Source: Chamaea fasciata
Taxonomy: Eukaryota; Chordata; Aves; Passeriformes; Sylviidae
NCBI GenBank assembly: GCA_029207755.1
Contig: JARCOQ010000003.1
Span: forward strand, 1,612,001-1,676,000
Direction: 5' to 3'
DNA length: 64,000 nt
The translations under genes and the position numbers were made by a program. Shown in pieces: positions 1-13,583 of this stretch; position 1 is the first letter of the stretch, and each line of letters starts with the position of its first letter. The notes beneath the pieces are model-generated. The model made no database searches and was not told where the DNA came from. It worked only from the letters and a program-made list of their open reading frames with translations.

Positions 1-1802
1 TCAGTGAAAGGCAGCAGCTTTGGCATGTTTGAAAATGCCACTAAACATTTACCGCAGCCCTCCTTGGCCAAAGCCCTCATCCAGGCTTCCTTTCCTTTTG
101 GCTGGACTGGAATAGCCCTGGAGATGGAGGGAGCGGAAATGCAGGAATCAGGGCCCTTGACTGTCCTGAAAGACATCTTTTCCTGATGTTAAGGCAATTA
201 ACTGTCTTCCTCTGTTACAAGAAAAAACCTTGGACCAGATTTATATCGAATTATGTCTTTTTATATAAATACATATATATGTGTGTATATTGTGGTGGGA
301 TGTATCCACTGAAAAGTTGAGAAACAGTTTCTGTAAGAGCCACAATGTATTTACTTCCTTGTTGTCCTGGGTGGATGTATGAGTATGATTTTACGTATCC
401 TTTCACATATAAATATCTGCATAAATACAAAAATGTGGCTCTGTATCTACCATTCCATGACTCTCCTCTGCCATTTCTCTATGGACTGTGTGTATGATCT
501 ATCTATCTTGGTTTAACCCTATCTTCATCTTGGAGATATCACAACAAACTATTTTTGGGGTTTTTTTTCTGAAATAACTTCTTTTTGCTTTGACACAGGA
601 GTCATCTTTGCAGGGTGATGCTCTGAGGAGTCACTGAAGAGCTGGGAGGTGGCAGGTACAGGGGTGGCACACCTGGACTGCTCCTGGCTCCCCTGGAACA
701 TCCCCCTGAAGGCCACATTTATGGTAAATACTTCCTGCTGATAGCATCATTGCAGGAAATACTAAATGGATCTGATGTTGAACACTTAGTCTTACCTTTC
801 CTGATAACTCTATGTTAATGTAACATTAATTATTCCTGACTTACAATGCTGTTGAATGTTGATAAAGGCTGAATTGCCACTTGAAATGCTGATCCTGACA
901 GTCTTGTGGCAGACACTCAAATGTGCTTTCCCAGTCTTAGGGGGAAAAAAAAAAAGAGGGAATACATTACTGCTCTGATGATAGCACTTCAGAGGAAATA
1001 TATTCCAGTCACATCTCATGGAACACTCACCTGAATCCCTCTTGCCTTCAGTAGCCAGTCCCATTGCCCATGACATGAAAGGAATACACGTTTCCCTTTT
1101 CTTTATTGAAAATTTTAGAGCAATTGCTGATGTGGGTTTAGTTCAGTGTGTGGGAACAGATCCTGCAAGAAGGATCCTGTGTGTCCTCAGAGCAGTGGGC
1201 ATTTCCCTCACAGCTGGCACATGGGAGTAAAACTTGTGGGGCAAACAGAGAGACACCAATTCCCACCAGCATCTCCTTCCCTACAATTTTCAGTCTGAGT
1301 TTTTTGCCTCCCAGCTCTGTCATTGCCCATTTCTGAGCCCCCTCTGTTTATCTCTTGTGTAACACTGCCATTTTCATGGTATGAACAGCATGGGAGCTGT
1401 AGCAAAGTTGAGGACTGGGAAACCACAGGGATTCATTTCCCGTTGAGCTATGTTCGTTCCTGTCAGCTGTGTTCAGCTCTTGTCCTCCAAAATCCTCTCC
1501 TCCTCAGTGCTGTAGGAGAAAATAATGTCCATCCTTCCCCAAAGTCCCCACCCTGTGTGGCAGGGGAAGAAGGGCTGAGGAAGGCAGGAATGCTTGTAAA
1601 GTAGGATTTTGAGGAACCTTCGTCCACTGTCCTTCACCACTTGCGGTCTTCACTGTAGGAATAAAAAATGTTCCATCTCTCAGAGGGTGTTTGAGGTTTC
1701 TGTTTGCTTGTTTATTTATTTAAAAAGAAAGCATCTGGCATTTGTGTGCAAACATCAACGAGTCATTTAAAACAGACTCAGCATTGCACTTGTGAGGCTG
1801 GG
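1..1802. other. Upstream intergenic DNA, no gene seen
   Basis: No ORF here resembles a known protein, and no pair of splice sites frames a recognisable exon. The stretch is ordinary mixed-composition vertebrate intergenic DNA, with an AT-rich patch near 240-300 containing alternating TA/TG steps and a short A-tract near 944. Confidence 0.6.
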
Positions 1803-1805
1803 ATG

Positions 1806-2115
1806 AGGAGAGGAGAGGAGAGGAGAGGAGAGGAGAGGAGAGGAGAGGAGAGGAGAGGAGAGGAGAGGAGAGGAGAGGAGAGGAGAGGAGAGGAGAGGAG
1901 AGGAGAGGAGAGGAGAGGAGAGGAGAGGAGAGGAGAGGAGAGGAGAGGAGAGGAGAGGAGAGGAGAGGAGAGGAGAGGAGAGGAGAGGAGAGGAGAGGAG
2001 AGGAGAGGAGAGGAGAGGAGAGGAGAGGAGAGGAGAGGAGAGGAGAGGAGAGGAGAGGAGAGGAGAGGAGAGGAGAGGAGAGGAGAGGAGAGGAGAGGAG
2101 AGGAGAGGAGAGGAG
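1806..2115. repeat. (AGGAG)n pentanucleotide microsatellite, about 62 copies
   Basis: The pentamer AGGAG is repeated without visible interruption for about 310 bp. The + strand is pure purine and the - strand pure pyrimidine, a composition known to be able to form triplex (H-DNA). Both strands read open in several frames (Arg/Gly/Glu on one strand, Leu/Ser/Pro on the other), but that follows from the repeat and is not evidence of a gene. An exact, uninterrupted tract of this length is likely to vary in length between individuals. Confidence 0.98.
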
Positions 2116-5100
2116 GAGCTGGCACACCCTGAAGGTCTGCTTTTCAAGGATGAGGAGGGGACACAATTTTAATTTTTACCTCCCTCCTCTTCCCACCTCA
2201 CCACGACTCCTGAGAGCCCTTCCAGCCTTCTGAAACCCCTTGGTGAGCACTTGGAAATCAGAGCTAAAATGGGTCTCTTGGAAGCTGCTGTGCCCTGTGT
2301 GGAGAGCCCAGCACCTGGCTGTGGGTCTCTCCAAGGAAAGCAGTTTATTCCTGGCACTGCACAGGGCCACAAATAGAGCTGCTGGTGGGGAGGGACAAGT
2401 GTGGGTTGGTGTGGCTCTGTCCTTTCCACAGTGTCAGCTGGCACCACTTGAGTCCATTAAAATTCAGAAATATGGGAGAAGTGAGGCTCTAAGAAGACTC
2501 AGTCATGTTCCCAGAGGTTCCTGGGCAGCACAGGAAGCCCTGGCTGGAGAAACATTTGATTCCAGCAACGTTCCAGTAGATGGGGATCCAAGGCAATGCT
2601 GGGGTTGTAGGAACTTCTGGAGTTTCTTTACAGGGGGATATTTCCCCAGTATAAAGAAAACATTTAAATCTCCAGCAGTGTAACACACAGAGAATTCCAG
2701 TTTTGGGAGCAAGAAGCCTTCCTGCTTTAGATTTATCTCTCTGGGAAGGAGCTGTGAGGTAAATCTCCCAACAGGAAAAGGTACTTTTGTGTCAGGTTAC
2801 ACTTCCACCATCTGTTCTGTCACTGACAGAATGATGATGCTGTGCTGGCTGTGCCAAGGATTTTCATTCTGTAAGGCCTACACACTCCAAGATTATTAGA
2901 AAGAAGCTACTGCATCACGTACTTGATTTTGTTTCCTGCTTGGTTTTGTCTATTTCTGCTTCCCAGGCCTTTCCTATAGAGAGCAATATAAGAACTGAAG
3001 CAACTCCAGCACCTGGGATGTGTTTGAGAAATGGAGAGATCCGTGTGATCCAAGCACCTGCTGAAACTTCCTCCGTGCACCCAGAGAGATGCTCTCTTGT
3101 GTTCCTCCCCTCTGTCATAGAAAACTCATCCATCTTCCAAACTTTTTTTGTAGATGGCTGCCGAATCCTGCACGGGAACTCTCCTGGAAGGGAGAGCCAA
3201 GACTTGCTCAGGCAGTGCTCAGCACTGAAGGGTGGTCAGATGGACTTTCCTGGCTGTTGCTGCAGAGGAGGCTCAGGACATGCAGGTACAACACTCCTGT
3301 TCATGGAAGTAGTTTGCATTTGAAGAAAAGCTGTAATTTTTTAAAAAATACATTTTAGATAGGTGTAGCTTAATTCCTTTTGCCTTTGGAAGCAGCTGGA
3401 ACAGCTTTACTGTGTCAAACTGTCCCAGCCCCAGAGGCTCTTTGCACTGCACCAGCGTTCATAAACCCTGACAGCTCCCATGTGGAGACGAACCCTGGCT
3501 GTCCCTTCGTCTCCTGAGGGTGTCACATCCTGTGCACAGCTGGGCCCAGGCTCTTGAGATGTGAAAGGGGAGCGTTTTTCAGTCTGCCAGGCTCTTTTGA
3601 AGAAGTGATGCAGCTGCTTTGTCTGCTGAGGTGGAGCTTGGATGCCTCCCGGAGATTGCTCTGCTGTTTGGTCATCATCCCACAGGCTTTTCACTGAATT
3701 ATCACTCCCGAATGCTGCATGCTGCAGAGTGCTGTGGGGATGGAAGGTTAGGGGTGAACCAGGGGAAAGTGGATATGAAGGAGAGAGCAGGCACCTTTCG
3801 TGGTTAAATGAATGTGGAACCAGGGTGCCCAAACAGGGACAATGCTGCAGGGAAGGATTTTGGTGATCCTCTCTTTTAGTGCTGCTTGTGAGGCTGAAAA
3901 AGGTCCCCAGCTTGCACAAGAGAGAGCAGATACCCAGGGCCAGAAATGTGAGTGGTGAGTGAAGGAGGGGAAGGACAGGTGAAGTGGTTGCTGAAGAAAT
4001 CACAAAACATCCACGAGTGTCTGCAGAGGGGCTGAGCTTCTGTACCCAGGCTAGTGCCGTAATTAATCCTTTGTGATCCTGACAGATGCCTGCAGAGAAC
4101 CAGAAACAAAAGATCCTGGTCTGACAGTGATTAATGCATCATTAGTTGTCAGATTAAGACTTTTGGAAGCGGGCAGATAAGCCCTAGGCCAGGTTGTTGA
4201 TTGAGTTTGGGAAAACTGCACAGGCTGACAGTGTGGGTGGGGGGAGCTGGGCTTCAGCAGCCACTTTCCACAGGCACTTACTGTGCTTTGTCTGAAACCA
4301 GGCTGCTCGCAGGGCAGGAGGAGAAATGGGTGCGTGCAATTTATCAAAAACAGCTCTGCTGGAAAAGCCACGGAGAAAGTGACAAAAGCCAGAATCGACC
4401 CCAGGCTGTGTTACCCTGGCATCCTTGCCAGGGTGTGGAAGAGGCTGGGCGATGGCTGCAGTTAATTTCTGTCATCCAGGGCGCTGTGGCATCCCTGTGC
4501 AGGAGGGAAATGCAGCTCTTGCCGTCTGCGCTCACGGTTGGGAGGCTGCAGGGGAGCTCCTGGTGCCCCACAGGATGGGCAGCACGGGGGTATTCCCAGG
4601 GAGAGCCCAGCCTCTTGTGCTGCTGCGGCTCCCTGGCTGCTTCCTGCTGGGGGTGAGGACGGCAGTGCCAGAGCACGGCAGAGCTCACCTGAGAGCTGCA
4701 GGGGAGATGTTTGCGTGGCAGCTGCTCTGAGCACACCCGGGAGCAGGTTCGCAGCCGTCCAGCGAGGCTGTGAGTCAAAGCAGGAGGCAGCGGGCAAGTT
4801 CAGGCACCTCCGGGGCCAGGCAGAGTGGGAATATGGAGCTCCCAGATCGCCGTTTTCAACCAGAGCGCCCGAATTCTGCCGTAATCTTTCTTGAGGTGCC
4901 TGTGGGACTTGCCTGTGTTTTATTGTAACAGCAGCAGCCTTTAATCTCCGTGGTTCGTGCTCTCCTGCTGTAAGTTGTGGTTACTTCTGCTGAACCCTCT
5001 TTTGCAGAGGGTGCCGCTTCTCCCTGTGTGAGTGTTCCTGCAGACAATCACAATATTTTACATACAGCAAAAGGGATGAGGAGATGGAGGCGCTGCAAAC

Positions 5101-6283
5101 CTGGGCTTTCCCTGGGGTTGCCCATGTGTGAAATCCCAGGATTTTTCCAAGGTAAAAGGCATCAGCAGCTGTGCTGGCTGATGGAGCAGGAGCCAGCCCT
5201 GCAAAGCTGGAAGGAGCTGCCGTGATGGGAGAGTGGAGTTTATTAACTCCAGATTTTTACACTGAGGCTGGCCCGCCAACAATAGGGTCTGAGCACAAAG
5301 GATCCCTTGCAGATATAAATCAGGAGAAGGCATCTCCAGAGGCTCCTGCCAGCCTGAGTCACACAGCCCCGGTGCCAAGTGCCAGCTGCAGAGAGTGGCA
5401 GCAGGCCCACAGCTGAGTCACAGCTCAGGGGGCATCTCTGGTGTCCTGATTAGCAACCCCCCTGAGAACGTGCTGTGCTGACTGCAGGGCACAGGTGGCC
5501 CAAACACAGGCCTTGTCCCTCTCTCATGGACAAAGGGAGCTCGGGGCAGCTGGTCAGTCTCTAGGGGAAAAGGAGGAGGTGAGTTTGGGGTCCTGTGGTG
5601 GCTCAGTTGAGGAGAGGCTTTAGGGAATGGCTAAAGGATTTGCCCCAATGAAGGGAGTAGGGCCGTGGCTATCACTGTCCCAACTTCACAACCCTCCACC
5701 TGCTTGGAGGTGGTTAGGAATGTCTTCATTGTGCCGTTTTGTGGGCCGGAACAGATGGAAAGGCTGGACAGGTTATCTCCTACCGTGCTTGCTACAGCTC
5801 CTCAGCTGGAAACGAGCATCCCTGGAGCTGAGCCAGGACAGAGAACATGTGTGTGCACCCTGTGTGTGTGCTGAGGGAAGGATGGGAGCCTGAGCCTCCC
5901 CTCCTGTGGCTGCACTGGACTCACACTCACCCGGCTGCCTGGCAGCTCGAAGCCCTGCCGGGAAGAGGAGCCTTCCCTTTGTACAACACCCTTAAGGAAG
6001 GTTTAGCAGAGGGCTGGGTGCGTCAGCAGCAGCTGCCAGGATGGGGAAAACAGCCAACAACCCTCTTGTTGTGCTCCTCCTGTGCATTGTAATGTCTCTC
6101 ACCCCTTGGCTCCCCTTCTGAGGCTGGTGGAGTTCACTGACAAGTGAAAGGTTTCCAGTGGGTAAATGAGTAATTGTTCCTTTTTTTTGTTGGGTTTGTT
6201 TGTTTGTTTTTTAATTACGGGGGTAAAACCATATCTGCTCTTTTTGGTCATATTTGGGGCCTGATGCTAGGTCAGAATTGGAA

Positions 6284-6364
6284 CTGGAACTTTAAATACA
6301 AAGCCCCAAAAGTCCCTGTAGGCTGGAACTTTAAATACAAAGCCCCAAAGGGCCCTGTAGGCTG
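6284..6364. repeat. Two-copy 39-bp tandem duplication
   Basis: The segment beginning CTGGAACTTTAAATACAAAG is repeated 39 bp later, with differences only in the AAAGTCC/AAGGGCC part. Near-identity suggests a recent local duplication. No function is evident. Confidence 0.9.
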
Positions 6365-9300
6365 GTCTCTCAGCCTTGGACTCACATCTAAGACACCTGA
6401 GCACTGAACAGTTTTCTTGCTGCTGCTGAACACAGTGGGACACTGGGGAATGTGTTTTACTGTTCAAATCTGTCCTGAACTTGCTACTTTTCATGTCCAT
6501 TTTAATAACTGATCATATTGAACCTTCCCATTTTGCTTGGAGGATAAACTTTTCGTGGGGATGCTTTCCTGTTTGCACCCACCCTGCAGATCTTGATGTT
6601 AATCTGTGATTGGGACCTTGTTGGTATTTCTGCAGAGTAAATAGAGTTATCATGTGTATCCAGAACTTCAAATTCAGGTGAGAGCAGCTTGTGTGGGTGC
6701 AGGGATGAGCATTGCAAAGAGAAGCAGAATAAAGTTCAGGTTTTTTTCTTTCCTTTTTGTGCCGCAGGACAAACCTTCTCCAAAAATGGAGGTTTGCCAC
6801 ATGTTTTCTCTAACCAGCCAAATAAAATATTATGTTCGTTAGCATTCGGGGTCAGGGAAATAACTCAGGCTCTGGGCTTAGCATTTTTCCTTCCTCACAG
6901 TGGCTCCTGCTGAATGATGATCTTTAAAACTATGCATGTGGGGGATCAGATCCTGACCCCCACTGCATCTGCTCTGCACTGCTGCAAAAACTGCCCAGCA
7001 AGAACAAAGTGAGCTGAGTTGGTTGCTCCAAGCGCTGGAAACTTTTTCTGCACTGAAACAAGGGAAAATCAAGCTGGAGTGGGCTGGGGTTATTCATGGA
7101 GCTCGCTGTGTTGAGTAACCCCGGAGTTTTTCTTCAAAGATTCTCAGTAGCTTGGTTTATACAGCTTCTGTTTTCACTGTTTAAAACTGATATTTTGTTT
7201 TAACGGTAATTCAGTCTTGGCTAGTTTATTTATTAAAAAATCTGCATTGAGTTTATCCATAACCTCTGAAATTCCGATTTTGCCTGTTCTCCATTTTCTC
7301 ACAACTTGACAGTAGTCTGAGCTTTCCTCAGAGGGATGGATCAATGGATCGTGGAACAGAGAACAAGGAGGAAGTTTCAGTTCTCATTACAATGTAATAT
7401 TAAAAAGCATCAATTTTTTTTTTTTTTTGGGAGGGGGAGGATTTTGGTTTTGTTTTCCATTGGAACTTTCTCTTTGCTCGTGTTTTTCTGTTTTTAAACC
7501 AACGAGAGGATTTCAGAGGCTCCATTTGCACGTTTATCCCGAGGAATGACAATGCTGGGATCCTGTTGACTGCTGCTCCAAACTGCACTGCATTTCCTCT
7601 CATCACTAGTCCCTCCATCATTCCAAAGTCCTTCTCTTCCTACCCCACAGTGTGGATACCCACTGCTAGAAGAAAATCCCAGGGAAGGAGGATAAAAGCA
7701 CAGCCACTTTCTAGCTGCGCCTTCAGGAAGGTTTTGCTGCTAGTAAGGGGATTGTGATTTTATTTTTTAATCCCTCTTTTCTGCCAGGTTCCCACACGGT
7801 TCTACGAATGCTGCCCAGTGGTTCTGTGAGTCCTGCTGTGCCCCCCACCCAAAGGCCCACTGAGGAGGGTCACTGCTGATGTGGGAGGGTCACTCCTTTG
7901 CTCCTGAGCACCTTCTGCTGCTGCCTTTGCTTCTCTACCTGCTGTTTATAGTAAGCACTGGTCACAGATGTAAGCTCATTCATCACCCCAAGCCATGCTT
8001 CCCTCGTTCCATTTATAGCTCCACTCCCTCTCTGCTCCTCTTCACAGCCCCCACCTCAGTCACCACTCGGTTCTTGGCATCTGGGCTTTGCTTTTATTTA
8101 AGCTTGGAATGGATGAAGCATGAAAAATAGAGGAAAATTTGGAAAGGCAGACTGATATCACAGCAAAGTGTATGTAGGATGCATTTAATGTTAGACTTCT
8201 TGGCCTAAAGAGTACCAGCAGTGTACTGGCAGCAAAGCTCTTGCATTAAGTGAAATAGAGACCATTTACCCTCGGAGGTTATTAGGCACAGGACAGACAA
8301 ACAGGAGCCCTGTCATCCTCTTGGGATTTCTTGTGTCCTGCCAGCAGCTGGGATTGCTTTCCTGCCCTTAGCACTGGTCAGTGCAGTGCTGAGCTTGGCC
8401 ACCAGCCTGGCTGGGAGTCCCAGGGGCAGCCCACAGGAGGAGGGGAAGGGTCACGAAATGTAAAACTCTCTGCAGAGGTATTTGGGTGGCCAACCATGCA
8501 GAGAGGAACTTCTTGGCCTTTCAAAAGTGTGGTGCACTGAGCACCTCTTCCCCCTCCTTCTCCACTGACCTTGGTGTCTGTTCCTCCTCTCCTCTCTGGC
8601 TGACTTACATCTGCCCAATAACTGTTTTTCTTTCCTTCTCACAAATGTTGTCACAGAGGCATTCCTCTCACCCTTGATTGTCCCAGCTTTGGCCGGCAGC
8701 AGGTCTGGCATTGGCCCTGTCAGATGTTGGAGAAGCTTCCAGAAGCTTCCTACAGAAACCAGCCCTGCAGCCCCCCCATCCTATCAGCACCTTGCCATGC
8801 CAACCAGATACACTGAATTCTTTGGGGGATTGGAGGGAGACAGGAGGAAAATTCCCATTTCAGGGACGGAGTCTGAAGAGCCTGACCCACTTGGAGGCCT
8901 TGGGAAACCTCGTGGGGCACCTCTCTTCACGTCTAGCTTCCTAAACACCTCGGCGAATCTGCTTCAAAGTAGTTCTGAACTTGTGTTGAGCAGTTTCTGC
9001 CTGCCCGAGGCTGGAGACAGAGTCCCAGCAGAGCCCTCCTGGCTGTGTGAGGGCAGTGCAGATCCCAGGGATGGCGAATGCCTCCTCCAGCGGCATGTTC
9101 CTGGCTGACAGGGGTTTGCAGCAGGCCTGGAGAGAGCTCTGGTGCTGGCAAACAATGTGTCGGCTGCCTGGGCTGGGCTGAATTCTTTAATGCTTTGTGT
9201 GAACCTCATGCGGTACAGAATTGCTTCGGGGTGAGCTGTGCTGCCACCAGTGCTGCAGTCCTGCTGGTTTGGAGCCTGGGATGTGCCTGTCCAGGCCCAG

Positions 9301-11265
9301 GAGGGGCTGCCAAAGATGGACTTGCAGCAGTGCTGCTGCAAGTCTCTTGTATTTATATAATTTTGTCAGTCTCTTTCTACGTCTGAATTTTAAACATCTG
9401 TTATAAGGCGATGCTGCTTTAGTGGTGAGCCAAGTTTTTCTTCCAAGACACACGTTCCCTAAAGCCTCCATCCTTTATTCCCTTTGTTCTGATTTACTGC
9501 CCTTGCCTTACCACGTGTGTGAAGCACAGCGCAGGAAAAACTACAGAGCCCAACAAGGCAGTCCTCTCCTCCCAGCCCACATGCATCAGGATTAACACCC
9601 TGAATAATTTACACCAAGTGATTCAACAGTGAACTGACTTCTCTCTTAATTTCTTACCTGCCTTCAGGTAAATATGCTGGCGTTGATAATGTGAGGATTG
9701 TGGTAAACTGAGAAAAAGCTGCTGTGGAGAGCTGAAAAAAATGGGGTAGACACTAAATCTAGAGAATGGTAGTGAGATTAAAAAATAAACATTGACTGCC
9801 TTTTCTAAATAGGCATCTTGTGGGTATAAATTTTTATGTGCCTTTTATCAATACCTAAAATGGCCTAATTTGTCAAAAAGTCTCTCCCACTTTCTGGTGT
9901 CCCAGGGTAAGCATCGAGCACCCGAGGCAGACAATTGCTAGTTAAAAAAAAAAAATCAAAAAATACCCAAACCTGCGCAAAACTAAAATAAAAAGAAAAA
10001 AAAAGTGAAGCTTGTATGGCTCTATCAGATGTAGAAGTTCTACTGAAGTGTTTGTTTGGGATGCTCTGGATGGGAAGCTTGTTGTCATATTCAGGCCTGT
10101 TAGCTGTGTTAATTAACAAAGGACAGCATTCAAAAGCCTGCTCAGAGGCATTTTTGCCTTCTTTTTCTTTCTTATTTTTCTTTTCAATTCTTTTTTTTTC
10201 TCCTTTCTAAATGGAAACCAGCTTTCCTAGCAGAATGTTTTACAGAATCTGCTTCCTCGAAACCAAAACGAGGCAACAGCTTGTGCTTGCAGCAAGTTGC
10301 GACATCTCCTTGCTGGATGGAGGCACGTCTTGTCACAAAGTGGTGCTGGTAGCAAAACCTCAGTGAAAGAACCTGCCTGGCTGGGGGCTGCTCACTCCTC
10401 TGAGCCGAGCTGCAGACACAGTTTCACTTGGTTTCTTTGAAGAAACAGCTGTACTCCACCCAAATTCAGTGAACTGGAGCTTTAGGAAACCTAGATCTGA
10501 ATTTGTGAGAATTTGGGCCAAAGACGTGGGTCCTAGTGAAAACTAAACCAGGCTTTGAGCCCAAAGCAGCAAAGCTTTCTGATTTGGAACACCTCTCGAG
10601 GATTCAGGGAGTCAGGGATGGTGAGGAGGCAGGAACTCAGTGCTAGTGGATGAGTTTCATCTAAATCCTAAAGTCAAGGCGAAATCCCAATATGAAATGA
10701 TCAAGACTGCCGCTTTGAGGAAACTCAGAGCACAAGTGTTGTAAAACATGCATCACCGAGCATCTTTAAAATCAGAATGCAACGACTTGAGCCTGCTTTC
10801 AGGTCCAACTGAGCCATGCTGAAATGATTTACTGGTACCAAAGGCCAGTATATTATCTGTATTCATGTGTCTTGTGTGGTTTTTGGGAGCTTTCTGAATG
10901 TGCTCAAACTCTGGTTTGTTTAGGGCGAAAAAAAGGCAAACCACACTTGCCTGCTTGAAAACTGCTCCTGAGAAGGTCTTTCTCAGAAAGACTTAAGAGC
11001 CTTGGGCCCTTTTTTGTTTTCTTAGAAAACAGGAAATGAATTTTACTTCTGCAGTTGATTTCTTAAGTGACTTGCTTTCTGCTATCACTTCTGAGTTCTG
11101 GAATGCTGCAGAAATTATCTGAGGGCATTTTCAACACTTCAAAATTAAAATCAAATTGCTTGAAATTGTGCCAGCTTTTTAATGAAAATTATTTTCTTTA
11201 AACAAACACTCGAGGACTTTCAATAATTTTTTTTTTTTTTAAAATCACAAGAGTATTCTTAACCT

Positions 11266-11330
11266 AAACACCTTTTCATTGTGGTTTTTCAAGGACCCCA
11301 AACACCTTTTCTTTGTTGTTTTCCAAGGAC
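11266..11330. repeat. Two-copy tandem duplication, about 34-bp period
   Basis: AAACACCTTTTC followed by a GT/T-rich stretch and CCAAGGAC-like sequence occurs twice, starting at 11,266 and 11,300. The copies have diverged by several substitutions and are older than the 39-bp duplication at 6,284. Confidence 0.75.
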
Positions 11331-13561
11331 TCTGTCTGCAGTGCTACCACCAGATGTGTCTTAGGATGCAACCAAATTCAAGATCTTTTCAGCTGAAAAC
11401 CAGATGAGCCAGGAACGCTCATTTTCACACAGCACAGAGCTGTGAGTAGGTGTGACTGCAAACAGCATCTCTGCCTCTGTGCCCACAGAAATGTCTGGGC
11501 AGAAATACCAGCAGGGGCTTTTGCTGCGTGGGGAAGGTCAGGCACAGACCGTGCAGCTCCCAGGTTGCCCTCAGTCCATCAGGTTTTTGTCGAAATGCTT
11601 TTAACAAGGGCTGCCACTCCTTTGCTGACAAGGACACGTGTAAGCAAAGGTGACCAAGGATCCCAAGGCTCCCAGGTGTTTCTCCACCTTATTTTCTGAT
11701 ATTCACTGGGAGATTAACCAAATTAGATAAAATCCCTAATAAAAATTCTGCAACATCCCCAACTTTCCTGGCCTTTTCGTGCAGCAATAAGTAAACTCTT
11801 TAAAGAGCTGGTAGCCAGGATCTCCCCACATGTAACCATTAAAGTTACAGCACTGCTGACCTAGAGATGCTACAAACAAACAAAAAAAAAGCTACATAAA
11901 CCCCTTTCAGCCCTATGGACATGGCAGCCCTTCAGGTCGTGACTTCAGGATATTCTTCTCTGACACAGATTTCCATATATTCTGAAGATAAATGCTGTTA
12001 CCCTCAGCTTGCTTCTGCTTCTCTGGCTGGAGCTGGAACTGCAGAGATGGCAGTGCAGGACCTCCCAGGGGCTTTTGCTGGCCAGGAAAAGGATGTGGAG
12101 TTTGTCCAAATAAGAAGAGTCTGGAAGGAGTCTGTGATTTCACCATTAGCTAGGAGATGTGAAATTTCCTTTTCCACATGAGCACATTCTGTGTTTTGCA
12201 TAAGAGAGCATTTGCTTCTTGTAAGACTTAGCATTTCTGCTGATTTAGTGAGCTCTCTGTACAAATGGACTGCATTAGTCATTGGAAAGACCTTTTTCAA
12301 GTCCCACGAGCATGTTTGAGACCTCTTGATGAAGCCAGTAGCATGCTGGACTTTCACAAGCAGAAAGACCTCCCAAAGTATGCAAGTTATTCCTGGCATG
12401 TTGTATTCTCAACATGTCAAGGAAACATGGATTATTTTTACACAAACAGGCAAATCAAAATGGTTCCTTAGCAAGCTCCCATGAACATTCCTGGACCCTG
12501 AGAAGGAATAGAATAAAGAAAAGTAAGAAAAAGAATTGCTTCTGAATTAGGTTTCTTCGATGGATGGTGCTGTCACACCTTCAGAAGTTCATTTGCACCA
12601 GTTTGGGACCTGTGGTGGATGGTGGAGGGAGTGAAGGATAAAACAGAAAGAACAAACAAGGACCATGAATTAATCTGGATATTTTACACTTGAGTGAATT
12701 TTTTTTTTTTTTTTTTGCCAATACTGTGAATTTATCTTCAAATGTAGACTGTGATGGACTGCAAACACTTTTGGAAGTTCTTTTAATAGCTGTTGATTGA
12801 AAGGTGATGTGAAGGTGTTGAGGGGGAAAGGATCTCTGGAGCTGAGCTGGCCAGAGTGGAAAGGACACACCAACATCTTGCTGGAAACCACAAAGCAGCG
12901 CAGCAGCAAAATCCCTGGAGCGTCCTCAGCTCCCCTGACGCTGCAGCACACAAACTCAGCCTTAGGTTTCACAAACATTGGAGGCTGTTTGGAAACTCCC
13001 TGGTAAGGATTACAAATGCTGACTGCAGTTTGTAGGCAAAGGCAATTCGGAATCACAGCTCTGGTCTCAGCTGGGTGTTTTATGTCTGAGCTCCTGTTAC
13101 CCTGCGGGGTCCCTGTGCATTATTGCCACAGCCAGAACCCAGTTCTGACAGCCACCAAATAATCCTGCGGTTTCCCATAATCCAGTGATTATGGTGAAAC
13201 AATAAAAAGGTACTGCCTGACCTCAGCATTTTTTCCATTTCAGTGTAAAGAGTAACAGTTCTGCTCCACGGTCCTTTCCACACAGCGAAGCGATTTTTAA
13301 CAAAAAAGAGGTGTAGATATTGCATAAACAGTGACATTTAACGTGCATCCTCATCCGTAGTTCCTTCTGTGGGTAGTGTGTTTGCTGCTTCCACGTTCAA
13401 ATTCAGGAACAGCTCCTGCTGCTTGGGCTTGCCTTCAGCTTCACCTTGGCCCAGCTACTGTCAAGAATGCTTACAGAGATGGCTATCAATAACTGTCAAT
13501 AATTATACCTTTACTTAGTGGGAGGGTGCTTTTATTGCAAGTACTTTATCCCAGGAAAAAC

Positions 13562-13583
13562 AAAAAAAAAGGGGGGGGGGGGG
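13562..13583. repeat. Homopurine run A9-G13
   Basis: Nine A are followed directly by thirteen G. The G run could pair in intermolecular G-structures and is a likely site of sequencing or assembly length error. It is not associated with a gene. Confidence 0.9.

Noticed and set aside
1704..2166. Arg/Gly/Glu-rich and Leu/Ser/Pro-rich ORFs on both strands
   Set aside because: These are translations of the (AGGAG)n microsatellite.
3407..4003. 198-codon ORF on the - strand
   Set aside because: No recognisable domain, no splice context and low-complexity composition. Such ORFs are expected by chance in GC-rich stretches.
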